64,000 nt of DNA, taken from positions 434,001 to 498,000 of the forward strand of contig NZ_BMGI01000003.1 of NCBI RefSeq assembly GCF_014640115.1, in the 5' to 3' direction. This stretch comes from Sinisalibacter lacisalsi. GTDB taxonomy: Bacteria; Pseudomonadota; Alphaproteobacteria; Rhodobacterales; Rhodobacteraceae. This document shows positions 1 to 8,136 of this stretch, in pieces. Position 1 is the stretch's first letter. Every line of letters starts with the position of its first letter. Below the pieces are notes generated by a model. The model made no database searches. It was not told where the DNA came from and saw only the letters and a program-made list of their open reading frames with translations. The translations under genes were made by a program, and so were the position numbers.

Positions 1-1078
1 GGCGCTGATCTCGGGCAACGAGGCGTTCCTGCCGCAGATGATCGGGGTTTCGCCGCCGGGTGGGGTTTATACCCACATCGTCGGGATCGACCTCGTGCGC
101 ACCGGGCCCGACGAGTTCCATGTGCTCGAAGACAACGCCCGCACGCCGTCGGGCGTCAGCTACATGCTGGAAAACCGCGAGACGATGCTGCAGATGTTCC
201 CCGAGCTGTTCTCGCACAACCGGGTGCAGCCGGTGCAGAACTATCCGCGCGATCTCATGCGCTCGCTCGCGGCCTGTGCCCCCGCGATGACGGCGAGCAA
301 GCCCACCGTTGCGGTGCTCACGCCGGGGATCTTCAACTCGGCCTATTTCGAACATGCCTTCCTGGCCGACCAGATGGGCGTCGAGCTGGTCGAGGGCGGC
401 GATCTTAGGGTGGTCGATGGCCGGGTGGCGATGCGCACAACGCAGGGCTACAAGCCGATCGACGTGCTCTATCGCCGGGTCGACGACGATTTCCTCGATC
501 CGCTGAACTTCAACCCCGAGAGCCGGCTGGGCGTGCCGGGGATCATGGATGTCTACCGCGCCGGCGGCATCACCATCGCCAACGCGCCGGGCACCGGCAT
601 CGCCGACGACAAGGCGATCTATTCCTACATGCCCGAGATCGTGGAGTTCTACACCGGCGAACCGCCGCTGCTGAAGAACGTGCCCACCTGGCGCTGCGCC
701 GAGCCCGACGCGCTGGCCTACGTGCTCGACCATCTCGACGAACTGGTGGTGAAGGAGGTGCACGGATCGGGCGGCTACGGCATGTTGATCGGGCCAACCG
801 CGACGAAGCGAGACCTTGCGGCGTTTCGCAAGAAACTCAAGGCGCGGCCGGGCAACTACATCGCCCAGCCCACGCTCTCGCTGTCGACCGTGCCGATCTT
901 CACCCGCTCCGGCCTCGCGCCGCGCCATGTCGATCTGCGCCCCTTCGTGCTGGTGAGCCCGGCCGGGATCAACATCACCCCCGGCGGGCTGACCCGGGTG
1001 GCGCTCAAGAAAGGCTCACTGGTCGTGAACTCGTCGCAGGGCGGGGGGACGAAGGATACATGGGTGCTCGAGGATTGA
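1..1078 (+). CDS. Circularly permuted ATP-grasp protein (partial, 5' end outside window)
   Basis: The reading frame is already open at base 2, and the first in-window ATG (38) lies inside conserved sequence, so the N-terminus is missing. About 359 residues are visible. Recognisable ATP-grasp elements are VLEDNARTPSGVSYMLENR near the start, the nucleotide-binding strand VVKEVHGSGGYGML, and the C-terminal RHVDLRPF and ITPGGLTRVA segments, which are typical of the CP_ATPgrasp (DUF404/DUF407) family. Family members are thought to form amide or peptide bonds using ATP; the substrate is unknown. It is followed in order by alpha-E, transglutaminase and Anbu genes, the standard Anbu operon. Function beyond ATP-dependent ligation is inference. 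Confidence 0.88.
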   Translation, partial: ALISGNEAFLPQMIGVSPPGGVYTHIVGIDLVRTGPDEFHVLEDNARTPSGVSYMLENRETMLQMFPELFSHNRVQPVQNYPRDLMRSLAACAPAMTASKPTVAVLTPGIFNSAYFEHAFLADQMGVELVEGGDLRVVDGRVAMRTTQGYKPIDVLYRRVDDDFLDPLNFNPESRLGVPGIMDVYRAGGITIANAPGTGIADDKAIYSYMPEIVEFYTGEPPLLKNVPTWRCAEPDALAYVLDHLDELVVKEVHGSGGYGMLIGPTATKRDLAAFRKKLKARPGNYIAQPTLSLSTVPIFTRSGLAPRHVDLRPFVLVSPAGINITPGGLTRVALKKGSLVVNSSQGGGTKDTWVLED

Positions 1079-1149
1079 TGCGATGTTGACCCTCCATAGT
1101 CTCTTCGCGGCGCCTGCAGCCGCCCAGCGCGCGGCACAGGGAGGCGGCG

Positions 1150-2091
1150 ATGCTCGGTAAAACCGCCAATGGCCTGTTCTGGATGTATCGCTACCTCGAA
1201 CGGGCGGAAAATACCGCCCGGCTGATCGAGACCGGCCAGCGCATCGCGCTCACCCGGCTGACCGAGTCGGATAACGAGTGGCGGTCGATCCTGCAAACCG
1301 CCGGGGTCTGCGACGGCTACGACGCGGTGCATGACTCCATCACCAAGGACTCCGCGATCGACTGGATGCTGCGGGCGAAGGAAAACTCTTCGTCGGTGCT
1401 GTCTTCCATGTCGGCCGCGCGCCAGAACGCCCGCTTCGTGCGCACCGCGCTCACCCACGAGGTCTGGGAGGCGATGAACGGGGGCTACATGCGGACCAGG
1501 GATCTGCTGAGCCGCAAGGTCAGCGAACGCGATCTGGCGACCGCGCTGGGCACCGTTCGCCAGAGCACCGCGCTGGTGCGGGGCTCCACCCATGGCACGA
1601 TGATGCGCAACGATATCTTCAACTTCTCCCGGATCGGCACCTACCTGGAACGTGCCGACAACACGGCGCGGATTCTCGATGTGAAATACTATGTGCTGTT
1701 GCCCTCGGTGATGGCGGTGGGCTCGGCGGTGGACAACGTGCAGTGGGAAACCATCCTGCGCTCGGTATCGGCGCGCGGCGGCTTCCGGATGGTTTACGGC
1801 AGCTCGACCGATCCGCGCGACATCGCGCAATTCCTGATCCTCGACAAGCGCATGCCGCGCAGCCTTGCCTTCGGGGTCAGTGCGATCCGCACCAACCTCA
1901 ACCATCTCGTCGCCAATTATGGCCACCGGCCGCCGTCTTTCGGCATGGCCGACCATATCGAGCGCAGCTACCTGTCCTACGATATCGACGCGATCCTCGA
2001 TTATGGCCTGCACGAGTTCATCCAGAAGGTTCTGACGCTGATCGAGGAACTGGGTCAGCAGATCGAAATCGACTACCGGTTCTATGAGTAA
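1150..2091 (+). CDS. Alpha-E domain protein (DUF403)
   Basis: A 313-residue protein of the alpha-E family, recognised by the N-terminal NGLFWMYRYLERAENTARL and the related second helix RIGTYLERADNTARILDVK; each carries the (Y)LERAxNTAR signature. The family is all-helical, has no established enzymatic role, and nearly always occurs beside circularly permuted ATP-grasp and transglutaminase genes. The start is supported by a GGGAGG ribosome-binding site just upstream (cagggaggcggcg-ATG). It is 3 bases upstream of the transglutaminase start, so the genes are co-transcribed. It presumably partners the ATP-grasp enzyme; this is inference from constant linkage. Confidence 0.9.
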   Translation: MLGKTANGLFWMYRYLERAENTARLIETGQRIALTRLTESDNEWRSILQTAGVCDGYDAVHDSITKDSAIDWMLRAKENSSSVLSSMSAARQNARFVRTALTHEVWEAMNGGYMRTRDLLSRKVSERDLATALGTVRQSTALVRGSTHGTMMRNDIFNFSRIGTYLERADNTARILDVKYYVLLPSVMAVGSAVDNVQWETILRSVSARGGFRMVYGSSTDPRDIAQFLILDKRMPRSLAFGVSAIRTNLNHLVANYGHRPPSFGMADHIERSYLSYDIDAILDYGLHEFIQKVLTLIEELGQQIEIDYRFYE

Positions 2092-2094
2092 GCC

Positions 2095-2892
2095 ATGCGC
2101 CTGAAGATCCGTCACAGCACCCAGTACGTTTTCGACACCCCCGTCAGTTACGGCTTGCAGCAGATCCGCAAGACGCCGAAATCGTCGCACCAGCAGGAAG
2201 TGCTGACCTGGACGACCGAGGTCGAGGGCGGGCGGATCGAGTTGAGTTTCGAAGATCACCACAACAACACGGTGGATCTTCTGAGCTTCGAGAAGAACGC
2301 CACGAAGCTGGTTGTCATCTCCTCCGGCGAGATCGAAATCACCGAAACCCAAGGCATTGTCGGGCGGCACATCGGACTGGCGCCGCTGTGGCTCTACCGC
2401 CAGGTCACGCCGCGCACCAAACCGGGCCCGGCCGTGCGCGCGCTGGCCCGCGGTGCACAGGGCGATACCGAAATCGAACGCTTGCACGCCCTGATGCGGG
2501 TGGTCTCCGAAGAGGTGGGCTACGAGGTCGGCGCGTCCCGGCCCGACTGGAGCGCCGAGGATGCGCTGAGCGCGGGGCGCGGGGTGTGCCAGGATCATGC
2601 CCACGTATTCATCGCCTGCGCGCGCGATCTCGGGCTGCCGGCCCGCTACGTCTCGGGCTACCTCATGCTCGACGACCGGGTGCAGCAAGACGCCATGCAC
2701 GCATGGGCCGAGGTGCATCTGGACGGGTTGGGCTGGGTCGGGTTCGATCCATCCAACGGAATTTCGCCCGATGCCCGTTATGTCCGGGTTGCGACCGGGC
2801 TGGACTATGGCGAGGCGGCTCCTGTAATCGGAACGCAGATCGGTGGTGTGGGCGAGGTGCTCGACGTTTCGATCGAGGTTGCGCAACAGTAG
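2095..2892 (+). CDS. Transglutaminase-like cysteine protease family protein
   Basis: A 265-residue protein with an N-terminal beta domain (transglut_N, residues about 1-85: MRLKIRHSTQYVFDTPVSYG) and a transglutaminase core. The catalytic triad is visible: Cys165 in GRGVCQDHAH, His202 in MHAWAEVH and Asp218 in GFDPSNG. No signal peptide, so it is cytoplasmic. Such bacterial transglutaminase-like enzymes usually act as peptidases or amidases rather than crosslinkers. It sits between the alpha-E gene and the Anbu gene; its stop codon overlaps the AGGAG ribosome-binding site of Anbu. Likely removes or processes what the ATP-grasp partner makes (inference). Confidence 0.9.
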   Translation: MRLKIRHSTQYVFDTPVSYGLQQIRKTPKSSHQQEVLTWTTEVEGGRIELSFEDHHNNTVDLLSFEKNATKLVVISSGEIEITETQGIVGRHIGLAPLWLYRQVTPRTKPGPAVRALARGAQGDTEIERLHALMRVVSEEVGYEVGASRPDWSAEDALSAGRGVCQDHAHVFIACARDLGLPARYVSGYLMLDDRVQQDAMHAWAEVHLDGLGWVGFDPSNGISPDARYVRVATGLDYGEAAPVIGTQIGGVGEVLDVSIEVAQQ

Positions 2893-2902
2893 GAGCGCCG
2901 GG

Positions 2903-3634
2903 ATGACCTATTGCGTCGGTATGATGCTCGACAAGGGGCTCGTGTTCATGTCCGATACCCGCACCAACGCGGGCGTCGACAACATCTCTACCTTCCGCAA
3001 GCTGGTGAGCTGGGAGGAGCCGGGCGAGCGGGTGATGACGTTGATGTCGGCGGGCAATCTCGCCACGACGCAGTCGGTGGTCTCGATCCTCGACGAACGC
3101 ACCAAGGCGGCCGGTGAGCGCGAGCCTTCGATTCTCGCCGCCCCGTCGATGTATCAGGCCGCGCGAATGGTGGCCGAAACGCTGCGCGAGGTGATCGAGG
3201 AGCACGCCGATTGCGGTCAGCGCGCCGACAGCACGTTCAACGCCACGCTGATCCTCGGTGGCCAGATCAAGGGCTCATCACCGCGGCTCTTCCTGATCTA
3301 CCCGGAGGGCAACTTCATCGAGGCCGGACCAGACTCGCCGTTTTTCCAGATCGGCGAAACCAAATACGGCCGTCCGATCCTCGTGCGCGCCTATGATCCG
3401 GCGATGAGCTTCGAGGACGCGTTGAAGCTCCTGGTGGTGAGCTTCGATTCCACCGTGAAGGCCAATCTTTCGGTCGGCGCGCCATTCGATATCCAGCTGA
3501 TCGAGACCGATGCCCTGCGGCTGGGGCGGCGACACCGGATCGAGGCGGACGATCCCTATTACCTGACGATTTCCCAGAACTGGGGCGAGGCGTTGAAACA
3601 GGCGCTCGACAGCCTGCCGCCGTTCACCTGGTAG
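2903..3634 (+). CDS. Anbu: proteasome-type N-terminal-nucleophile peptidase
   Basis: A 243-residue protein of the Anbu (ancestral beta subunit) family, related to HslV and 20S proteasome beta subunits. The start at 2903 is chosen because removal of Met exposes Thr, the expected nucleophile (MTYCVGMMLDKGLVFMSDTR); Asp18 and Lys33 are the matching catalytic partners. An upstream in-frame start at 2843 would bury the Thr and is rejected. AGGAG at 2891-2895 serves as ribosome-binding site. Anbu homologues assemble as open helical rings rather than closed barrels. It is the last gene of the ATP-grasp/alpha-E/transglutaminase/Anbu operon. Its natural substrates are not established. Confidence 0.92.
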   Translation: MTYCVGMMLDKGLVFMSDTRTNAGVDNISTFRKLVSWEEPGERVMTLMSAGNLATTQSVVSILDERTKAAGEREPSILAAPSMYQAARMVAETLREVIEEHADCGQRADSTFNATLILGGQIKGSSPRLFLIYPEGNFIEAGPDSPFFQIGETKYGRPILVRAYDPAMSFEDALKLLVVSFDSTVKANLSVGAPFDIQLIETDALRLGRRHRIEADDPYYLTISQNWGEALKQALDSLPPFTW

Positions 3635-3658
3635 ATCGGGGCCGGGCGCAGGGGAAGG

Positions 3659-4525
3659 TCAGGCGGTCGTCTGCGGCGGGATCGCCAGAACGTCGACGGT
3701 GGCGGAGCGCAGCACCTGCTCGGTGACGCTGCCGAGAAACATCCTGGCGCCGCCGCCCCGGCCATGCGTGGCGGCCACGATCAGGTCGGCCTTCATCTCT
3801 TCCGCCGCCTTCAGGATCTCGTTCGCGGCCGCGGTGTCTTCACGGCGCACCACCTGGTCGGCCTGCACGGCCGCTCCCAGCGTCGCCATGAAGCGCCCGA
3901 GCTCGCGCAGGGCGTGGGTCCGCTCCCCTTCAAGGTAATGCGCCTGGTCGTCTTTCGGGATGCTGTGGGACATGCCGAGCCGCATCGCCGGGGCGTCGAA
4001 GACGAAGAGCATCGAGGCGCGCGCATCCTCGCCCAGCCCGAGCGCGGCGAAGCGTTGTGCGGCGATGCGGGATTCGTCGGAAAGATCGGTGGTTTGCAGA
4101 ACGTGCCGGTAACGGCCGGCAGGAAGTGCGTTCACCATCAACACCGGGCAGGAGACCGAGCGGATCGTGCGCTCCGCCGTGGTGCCCACGAACACGTCCC
4201 TGAGCACCTGCCGCCGGTGCGGCCCGATCACGAGAAGGTCGGGGGCGATCTCCGTGGCGGCCCGCACGATGCCGGCGAAGGGCGCATCGAGAACCACCCG
4301 CGCGTCGCAGTCAACGCCGTCGTGGCTGCGCAGCGTCGCGGTCATCTCGCGCAGGAGCGACGTGGCCCCGGCCTTTTCATTCTCGATGATGTGGCGCGGC
4401 TGGTCGTCGTCGACGACATGAACCAGGGTCATTTTCGCTCCCGACCGACGGGCGAGCAACGCGGCGCGGCGCAAGGCCCGGTCGGATCGCTCGGAAAAAT
4501 CCGTTGCCAGCATGATCGTCTTCAT
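3659..4525 (-). CDS. Universal stress protein, tandem UspA domains
   Basis: A 288-residue protein made of two Usp domains (about 1-140 and 143-288). The N-terminal domain opens with MKTIMLATDFSERSDRALRRA. The C-terminal domain carries the ATP-binding pattern G-x2-G-x9-G-S in THGRGGGARMFLGSVTEQ, while the equivalent loop of the first domain (GPHRRQVLRDVFVGTTAE) is less canonical. Tandem Usp proteins are cytoplasmic stress proteins, often induced under oxygen limitation. It is divergent from the antiporter at 4713 across 187 bases and converges on Anbu with a 24-base gap. No specific regulator site was recognised in the shared upstream region. Confidence 0.9.
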   Translation of the reverse strand: MKTIMLATDFSERSDRALRRAALLARRSGAKMTLVHVVDDDQPRHIIENEKAGATSLLREMTATLRSHDGVDCDARVVLDAPFAGIVRAATEIAPDLLVIGPHRRQVLRDVFVGTTAERTIRSVSCPVLMVNALPAGRYRHVLQTTDLSDESRIAAQRFAALGLGEDARASMLFVFDAPAMRLGMSHSIPKDDQAHYLEGERTHALRELGRFMATLGAAVQADQVVRREDTAAANEILKAAEEMKADLIVAATHGRGGGARMFLGSVTEQVLRSATVDVLAIPPQTTA

Positions 4526-4712
4526 CGCGTTCCCTTCTCAGCGGGCATAGGCTGCGTCACCGCGTCGGAAAACGGGGTTCTGCTCCGGCTTGCCCTGTCC
4601 CAATCAACCAGACTGCCGTATCATTCGCAATGAAAAGCGGGGTTCGCGGCGGCGTGGCGCCGGAGGGGCGGACCTGCGAATGGGGGCTGAGGACGCGGCG
4701 GCAGGAGACGTC

Positions 4713-6434
4713 ATGGAACTGATCGTTCACAGCGCATTCGGTGAAGTCGCCGCGCTACTGGTCATGGCGGCGCTGATCGGGCTTGTTGGCCTTGCCCTGC
4801 GACAGCCGCTGATCGTGAGCTTCATTGCCGTCGGCCTCATCGCCGGCCCCTCGGCCTTCGACGTGGTGCGCTCCGACGCTCAGATCGGGTTGCTTTCGGA
4901 GCTGGGCATCGCCGTTCTGCTGTTCCTCGTCGGCATCAAGCTCGACGTGAAACTGATCCGCTCGCTCGGCACGGTCGCGCTCATGACCGGGCTTGGCCAA
5001 GTCGCCTTTACCTCGATCTTCGGCTACCTGATCGGCCTCGCGCTGGGGCTTGGCCACGTCACCAGCCTCTACGTTGCGGTCGCGCTGACCTTCTCCTCCA
5101 CCATCATCATCGTGAAACTGCTGTCCGACAAGCGCGAGATCGATTCGCTGCACGGCCAGATCGCACTCGGCTTCCTGATCGTGCAGGATCTCGTCGTCGT
5201 GCTCGCCATGATCGTGCTCTCGGCCATCGGCATCGGCGCGGCGGCCGACGGGCATGGCGGCGGATCGGTGCTGTCGGTGCTGGGCTCGGGCATCGCCATG
5301 GTCGCGCTGGTGGTGGTGTTCGTGCGCTACATCGCCAACCCGCTCACCGAACGGCTCGCCCGCGCGCCGGAACTCCTGGTGATCTTCGCCATCGCCCAGG
5401 CCGCGATGTTCGCCGCGATCGGCGACGTGGTCGGGCTCGGCAAGGAGGTCGGCGGCCTGCTTGCCGGGATCTCGCTCGCCTCCACACCCTACCGCGAAAC
5501 CATCGCCGCCCGGCTCGCGCCGCTGCGCGACTTTCTCTTGCTGTTCTTCTTTATCGCGCTCGGAGCGACGCTCGATCTTTCGCTCCTCGGCGCGCATGTC
5601 ACCGGGGCGGTGGTGTTTTCGCTCTTCGTGCTGATCGGCAACCCGCTGATCGTGCTCGCGATCATGGGGGCGATGGGCTACCGCAAGCGCACCGGTTTTC
5701 TCGCCGGCCTGACGGTGGCGCAGATCAGCGAGTTTTCCCTGATCTTCGTGGCGATGGGGGTATCGCTCGGCCACGTGGCGGAAGACGCGCTCGGCCTCGT
5801 CACCATGGTCGGCCTCGTCACCATCGCCGCCTCGACCTACATGATCACCTATTCGCACCAGTTGTTCGTGGTGTTCGAGCCCTTGCTCGGCGTTTTCGAA
5901 CGCCGCGGCACGCCGCGCGAACCGAATGAGGCGAGCAGCCACAGGGGCGAGAGTTACGGCGCCATCCTGTTCGGTCTTGGCCGCTACGGCACCGCCATCG
6001 GGATGCGGATGAAGAAGCGCGGGGTGAGGGTGCTGGGGGTAGATTTCAACCCGACAGCCGTGCGGCGCTGGCGCGAGCTGGGGCTGGAAACTGAGTTCGG
6101 CGATGCGACCGACCCGGAATTCGTGGCGGAACTGCCGCTCTCCAAAGCCGAGTGGATCGTGTCCACGGTGCCGATCCACGTCACCGGCCTCAGCCACGAA
6201 GACGCACGCACCACGCTGATCCAGTTGACCCGCAGCGCCGGGTTTCGTGGCCGGATCGCGGTCGCCTCGCATTATGCGCGCGATACCGAGGACCTGTTCG
6301 AGGCCGGGGCCGACCTCGTGCTTGAACCCTTTCAGGATGCGGCCGACCGGGCGGTGGATCTGCTGACCGGCGCGCCGGAGGAGGAGCGCACCGAGATCCC
6401 CGCCATCGCTGCGGAACAAAAGCCCATGCCGTGA
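4713..6434 (+). CDS. Monovalent cation:proton antiporter-2 (KefB/KefC-type) with TrkA-N domain
   Basis: Residues 1 to about 390 are a Na+/H+-exchanger-type membrane domain with about 12 hydrophobic segments. A cytoplasmic TrkA-N (RCK) nucleotide-binding domain follows, with the Rossmann motif GAILFGLGRYGTAIG and VDFNPTAVRRWRELG. The product is 573 residues when started at 4713, where GCAGGAGACGTC precedes ATGGAACTG; an upstream ATG at 4590 gives an unlikely Arg-rich hydrophilic extension. The family exports K+ or Na+ in exchange for protons, gated by NAD(H) or another ligand bound to the TrkA-N domain. The ion is not predictable from sequence. It converges on the next minus-strand operon with 13 bases between stops. 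Confidence 0.9.
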   Translation: MELIVHSAFGEVAALLVMAALIGLVGLALRQPLIVSFIAVGLIAGPSAFDVVRSDAQIGLLSELGIAVLLFLVGIKLDVKLIRSLGTVALMTGLGQVAFTSIFGYLIGLALGLGHVTSLYVAVALTFSSTIIIVKLLSDKREIDSLHGQIALGFLIVQDLVVVLAMIVLSAIGIGAAADGHGGGSVLSVLGSGIAMVALVVVFVRYIANPLTERLARAPELLVIFAIAQAAMFAAIGDVVGLGKEVGGLLAGISLASTPYRETIAARLAPLRDFLLLFFFIALGATLDLSLLGAHVTGAVVFSLFVLIGNPLIVLAIMGAMGYRKRTGFLAGLTVAQISEFSLIFVAMGVSLGHVAEDALGLVTMVGLVTIAASTYMITYSHQLFVVFEPLLGVFERRGTPREPNEASSHRGESYGAILFGLGRYGTAIGMRMKKRGVRVLGVDFNPTAVRRWRELGLETEFGDATDPEFVAELPLSKAEWIVSTVPIHVTGLSHEDARTTLIQLTRSAGFRGRIAVASHYARDTEDLFEAGADLVLEPFQDAADRAVDLLTGAPEEERTEIPAIAAEQKPMP

Positions 6435-6447
6435 AGCGGGCGGGGGG

Positions 6448-7446
6448 TCATCCGAACAGGATCAACCGTGAGCGCCAGATCGACCACAGCACCACCACGC
6501 CGAACAGGCCGAACCCGATCAGCGCGCTGAGTGTTTGCCGCCGCAACATGCCCGGCAGGGCGGCCTTCAGGCTGTCGATCCGCGCGAAGGGACGGATCGC
6601 GCCCGCCCCGAGCGCGAGTGCGGTGGCGGTGAACAGCGGCAGGTAGAGCGCGTAGCCGACATAGCCGTATTCGGGTTTTAGAATGCAGAACGGGCAATGG
6701 TGGTTGGGGTGGTCGTAGACGTAGAGCGAGATCACCGAGACGATGGCGGCCAGGGCGACGAGGAAGAAGGCGCCGCCCGCCAGCGCGAAGGCGCCGTGGC
6801 CTCGCCCCCGCCACAGGCTCGCGCCCCCGGTGAGCGCCACCGCCAGACCGGCCCCGGCGAGAAGCCAGAGCGCCAGGCCCGGGTCCATCCCGGTCATCTC
6901 CGCCGCGATACCGTCGTTGACCTCGGTGAACACCTTCGAGCAGCAGGAGGTGATCACGTCGGTTTCGAGGTTGAGGAAATAGGTGAGTTGCACGCCTGCA
7001 CTCGCCACCACCAGCGGTGCGATGGCGAGGATGGCGCCGTATTTCAGCCGCGTCAGCGGGTAGTCGCGCCCGAGCCGGTCGGCGTGGTCGAGCATCAGCC
7101 AGACCGAGGCGGCGAAGAATACCGCGATCTTGAGGTAGAGCGCGGGAAAGCCCCAATCATTGGCGCTGAGCGTGCCCACCGCGCACATTGCGCCGACGAA
7201 GAGTGGCGCCATGCGGTCGGCGTTGAACACGAAGAGCACCAGCGCCGCCAGTTCGGCCAGCATCACGAAGCGAAACAGGGTGGAGACAAGCTCGGTCGCG
7301 CGTTCGAGCCGCAACTGCTCGCGGCTGCCGCTGGCGAGGTTCCAGCGCCTGAGCACCCGCAGGGCGAACCAGCCGCTCCACAGCGCCACCGCGCTGGCCA
7401 ACGCCGAGACGAGCAGGAGTGCGAGGATCGGGGTTTGAAAGATCAT
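6448..7446 (-). CDS. Polytopic membrane protein with CC and HHCPFC motifs
   Basis: A 332-residue integral membrane protein with about eight hydrophobic segments; I do not recognise a named family. Notable residues are a Cys pair at 168-169 (VITSCCSKVF) and DHPNHHCPFC at 245-254, a CxxC preceded by His residues, at predicted membrane-edge positions. These could bind a metal or act as a thiol redox pair, as in DsbB/VKOR-like proteins, but no overall similarity to those is claimed. It is the last gene of a seven-gene operon; its start codon overlaps the stop of the ABC ATPase gene by 4 bases (ATGA). Context with NosL and an ABC transporter suggests copper or thiol handling at the membrane (inference). 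Confidence 0.8.
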   Translation of the reverse strand: MIFQTPILALLLVSALASAVALWSGWFALRVLRRWNLASGSREQLRLERATELVSTLFRFVMLAELAALVLFVFNADRMAPLFVGAMCAVGTLSANDWGFPALYLKIAVFFAASVWLMLDHADRLGRDYPLTRLKYGAILAIAPLVVASAGVQLTYFLNLETDVITSCCSKVFTEVNDGIAAEMTGMDPGLALWLLAGAGLAVALTGGASLWRGRGHGAFALAGGAFFLVALAAIVSVISLYVYDHPNHHCPFCILKPEYGYVGYALYLPLFTATALALGAGAIRPFARIDSLKAALPGMLRRQTLSALIGFGLFGVVVLWSIWRSRLILFG

Positions 7447-8123
7447 GCGTATTCTCCCACGATCCGCCCGTCCTGCATCGAGATCACCGCGTTGACGTGA
7501 TCGGCCTGCCAGATCCGCGGGTCGTGGCTGGTCATGATCACGGTGCGGCCCTCGTCGCGCAGCGCGCCGACGATGTCGAGAAAACGGTGGGTGAGTTCGG
7601 TATCGAGGTTGGCGGTGGGCTCGTCGGCGATCAGGATCGGCGCGTCGTTGATCAGCGCGCGGGCGATGGCGGCGCGCTGGGTTTCGCCGCCCGAGAGGTA
7701 TTCCACCGGCATGGCGGCCTTGCCCGCGAGGCCGAGGGCCTCGAGCCGTGCGAGCGCCCGTGCCTCGACCTCGCGCGGGTCTTCCCCCAGCGGGGCCGCC
7801 GGGAGGGTGACGTTCTCAAGCAGGCTCAGCCCCCGGATCAGGTTGAACCGCTGGAACACGAAGCCGAAGGTGCTGCGCCGCTCCTCGGTGAGGAAGCGTT
7901 CGGGCAGGCCCGAAACCAGCCGGCCGTCGATCAATACCCGGCCGGCACTGGGCCGCGCCATGCAGCCGATGATCGAGAGCAGCGTGGTCTTGCCGCTGCC
8001 CGAGGGGCCCTTGAACACGGTGACCGCGTCGCGCTCGATCTCGAGGCTGACGTTGTCGACGGCGCGCACCTCGCCGGGGCGGCCTTCGTTGTAGAGCTTG
8101 GTGACGGCGTGAAGCGAAATCAT
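7443..8123 (-). CDS. ABC transporter ATP-binding protein (MacB/LolD type)
   Basis: A 226-residue ATPase with all hallmark motifs: Walker A GPSGSGKT (39-46), Q-loop Gln91, signature LSGGETQR (143-150), Walker B ILIADE (163-168) and the H-loop in MTSHDPR. The short cassette with VRAVDNVSLEIE near the N-terminus is typical of the type VII (MacB/LolD/FtsE) group, which power FtsX-like permeases for extrusion or mechanotransmission rather than classical import. It is encoded 13 bases after the FtsX-like permease gene and overlaps the downstream membrane-protein gene by 4 bases, so all three are translationally linked. Substrate unknown; NosL neighbours point to copper. Confidence 0.92.
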   Translation of the reverse strand: MISLHAVTKLYNEGRPGEVRAVDNVSLEIERDAVTVFKGPSGSGKTTLLSIIGCMARPSAGRVLIDGRLVSGLPERFLTEERRSTFGFVFQRFNLIRGLSLLENVTLPAAPLGEDPREVEARALARLEALGLAGKAAMPVEYLSGGETQRAAIARALINDAPILIADEPTANLDTELTHRFLDIVGALRDEGRTVIMTSHDPRIWQADHVNAVISMQDGRIVGEYA

Positions 8124-8136
8124 GTCCGGGGGCCTT

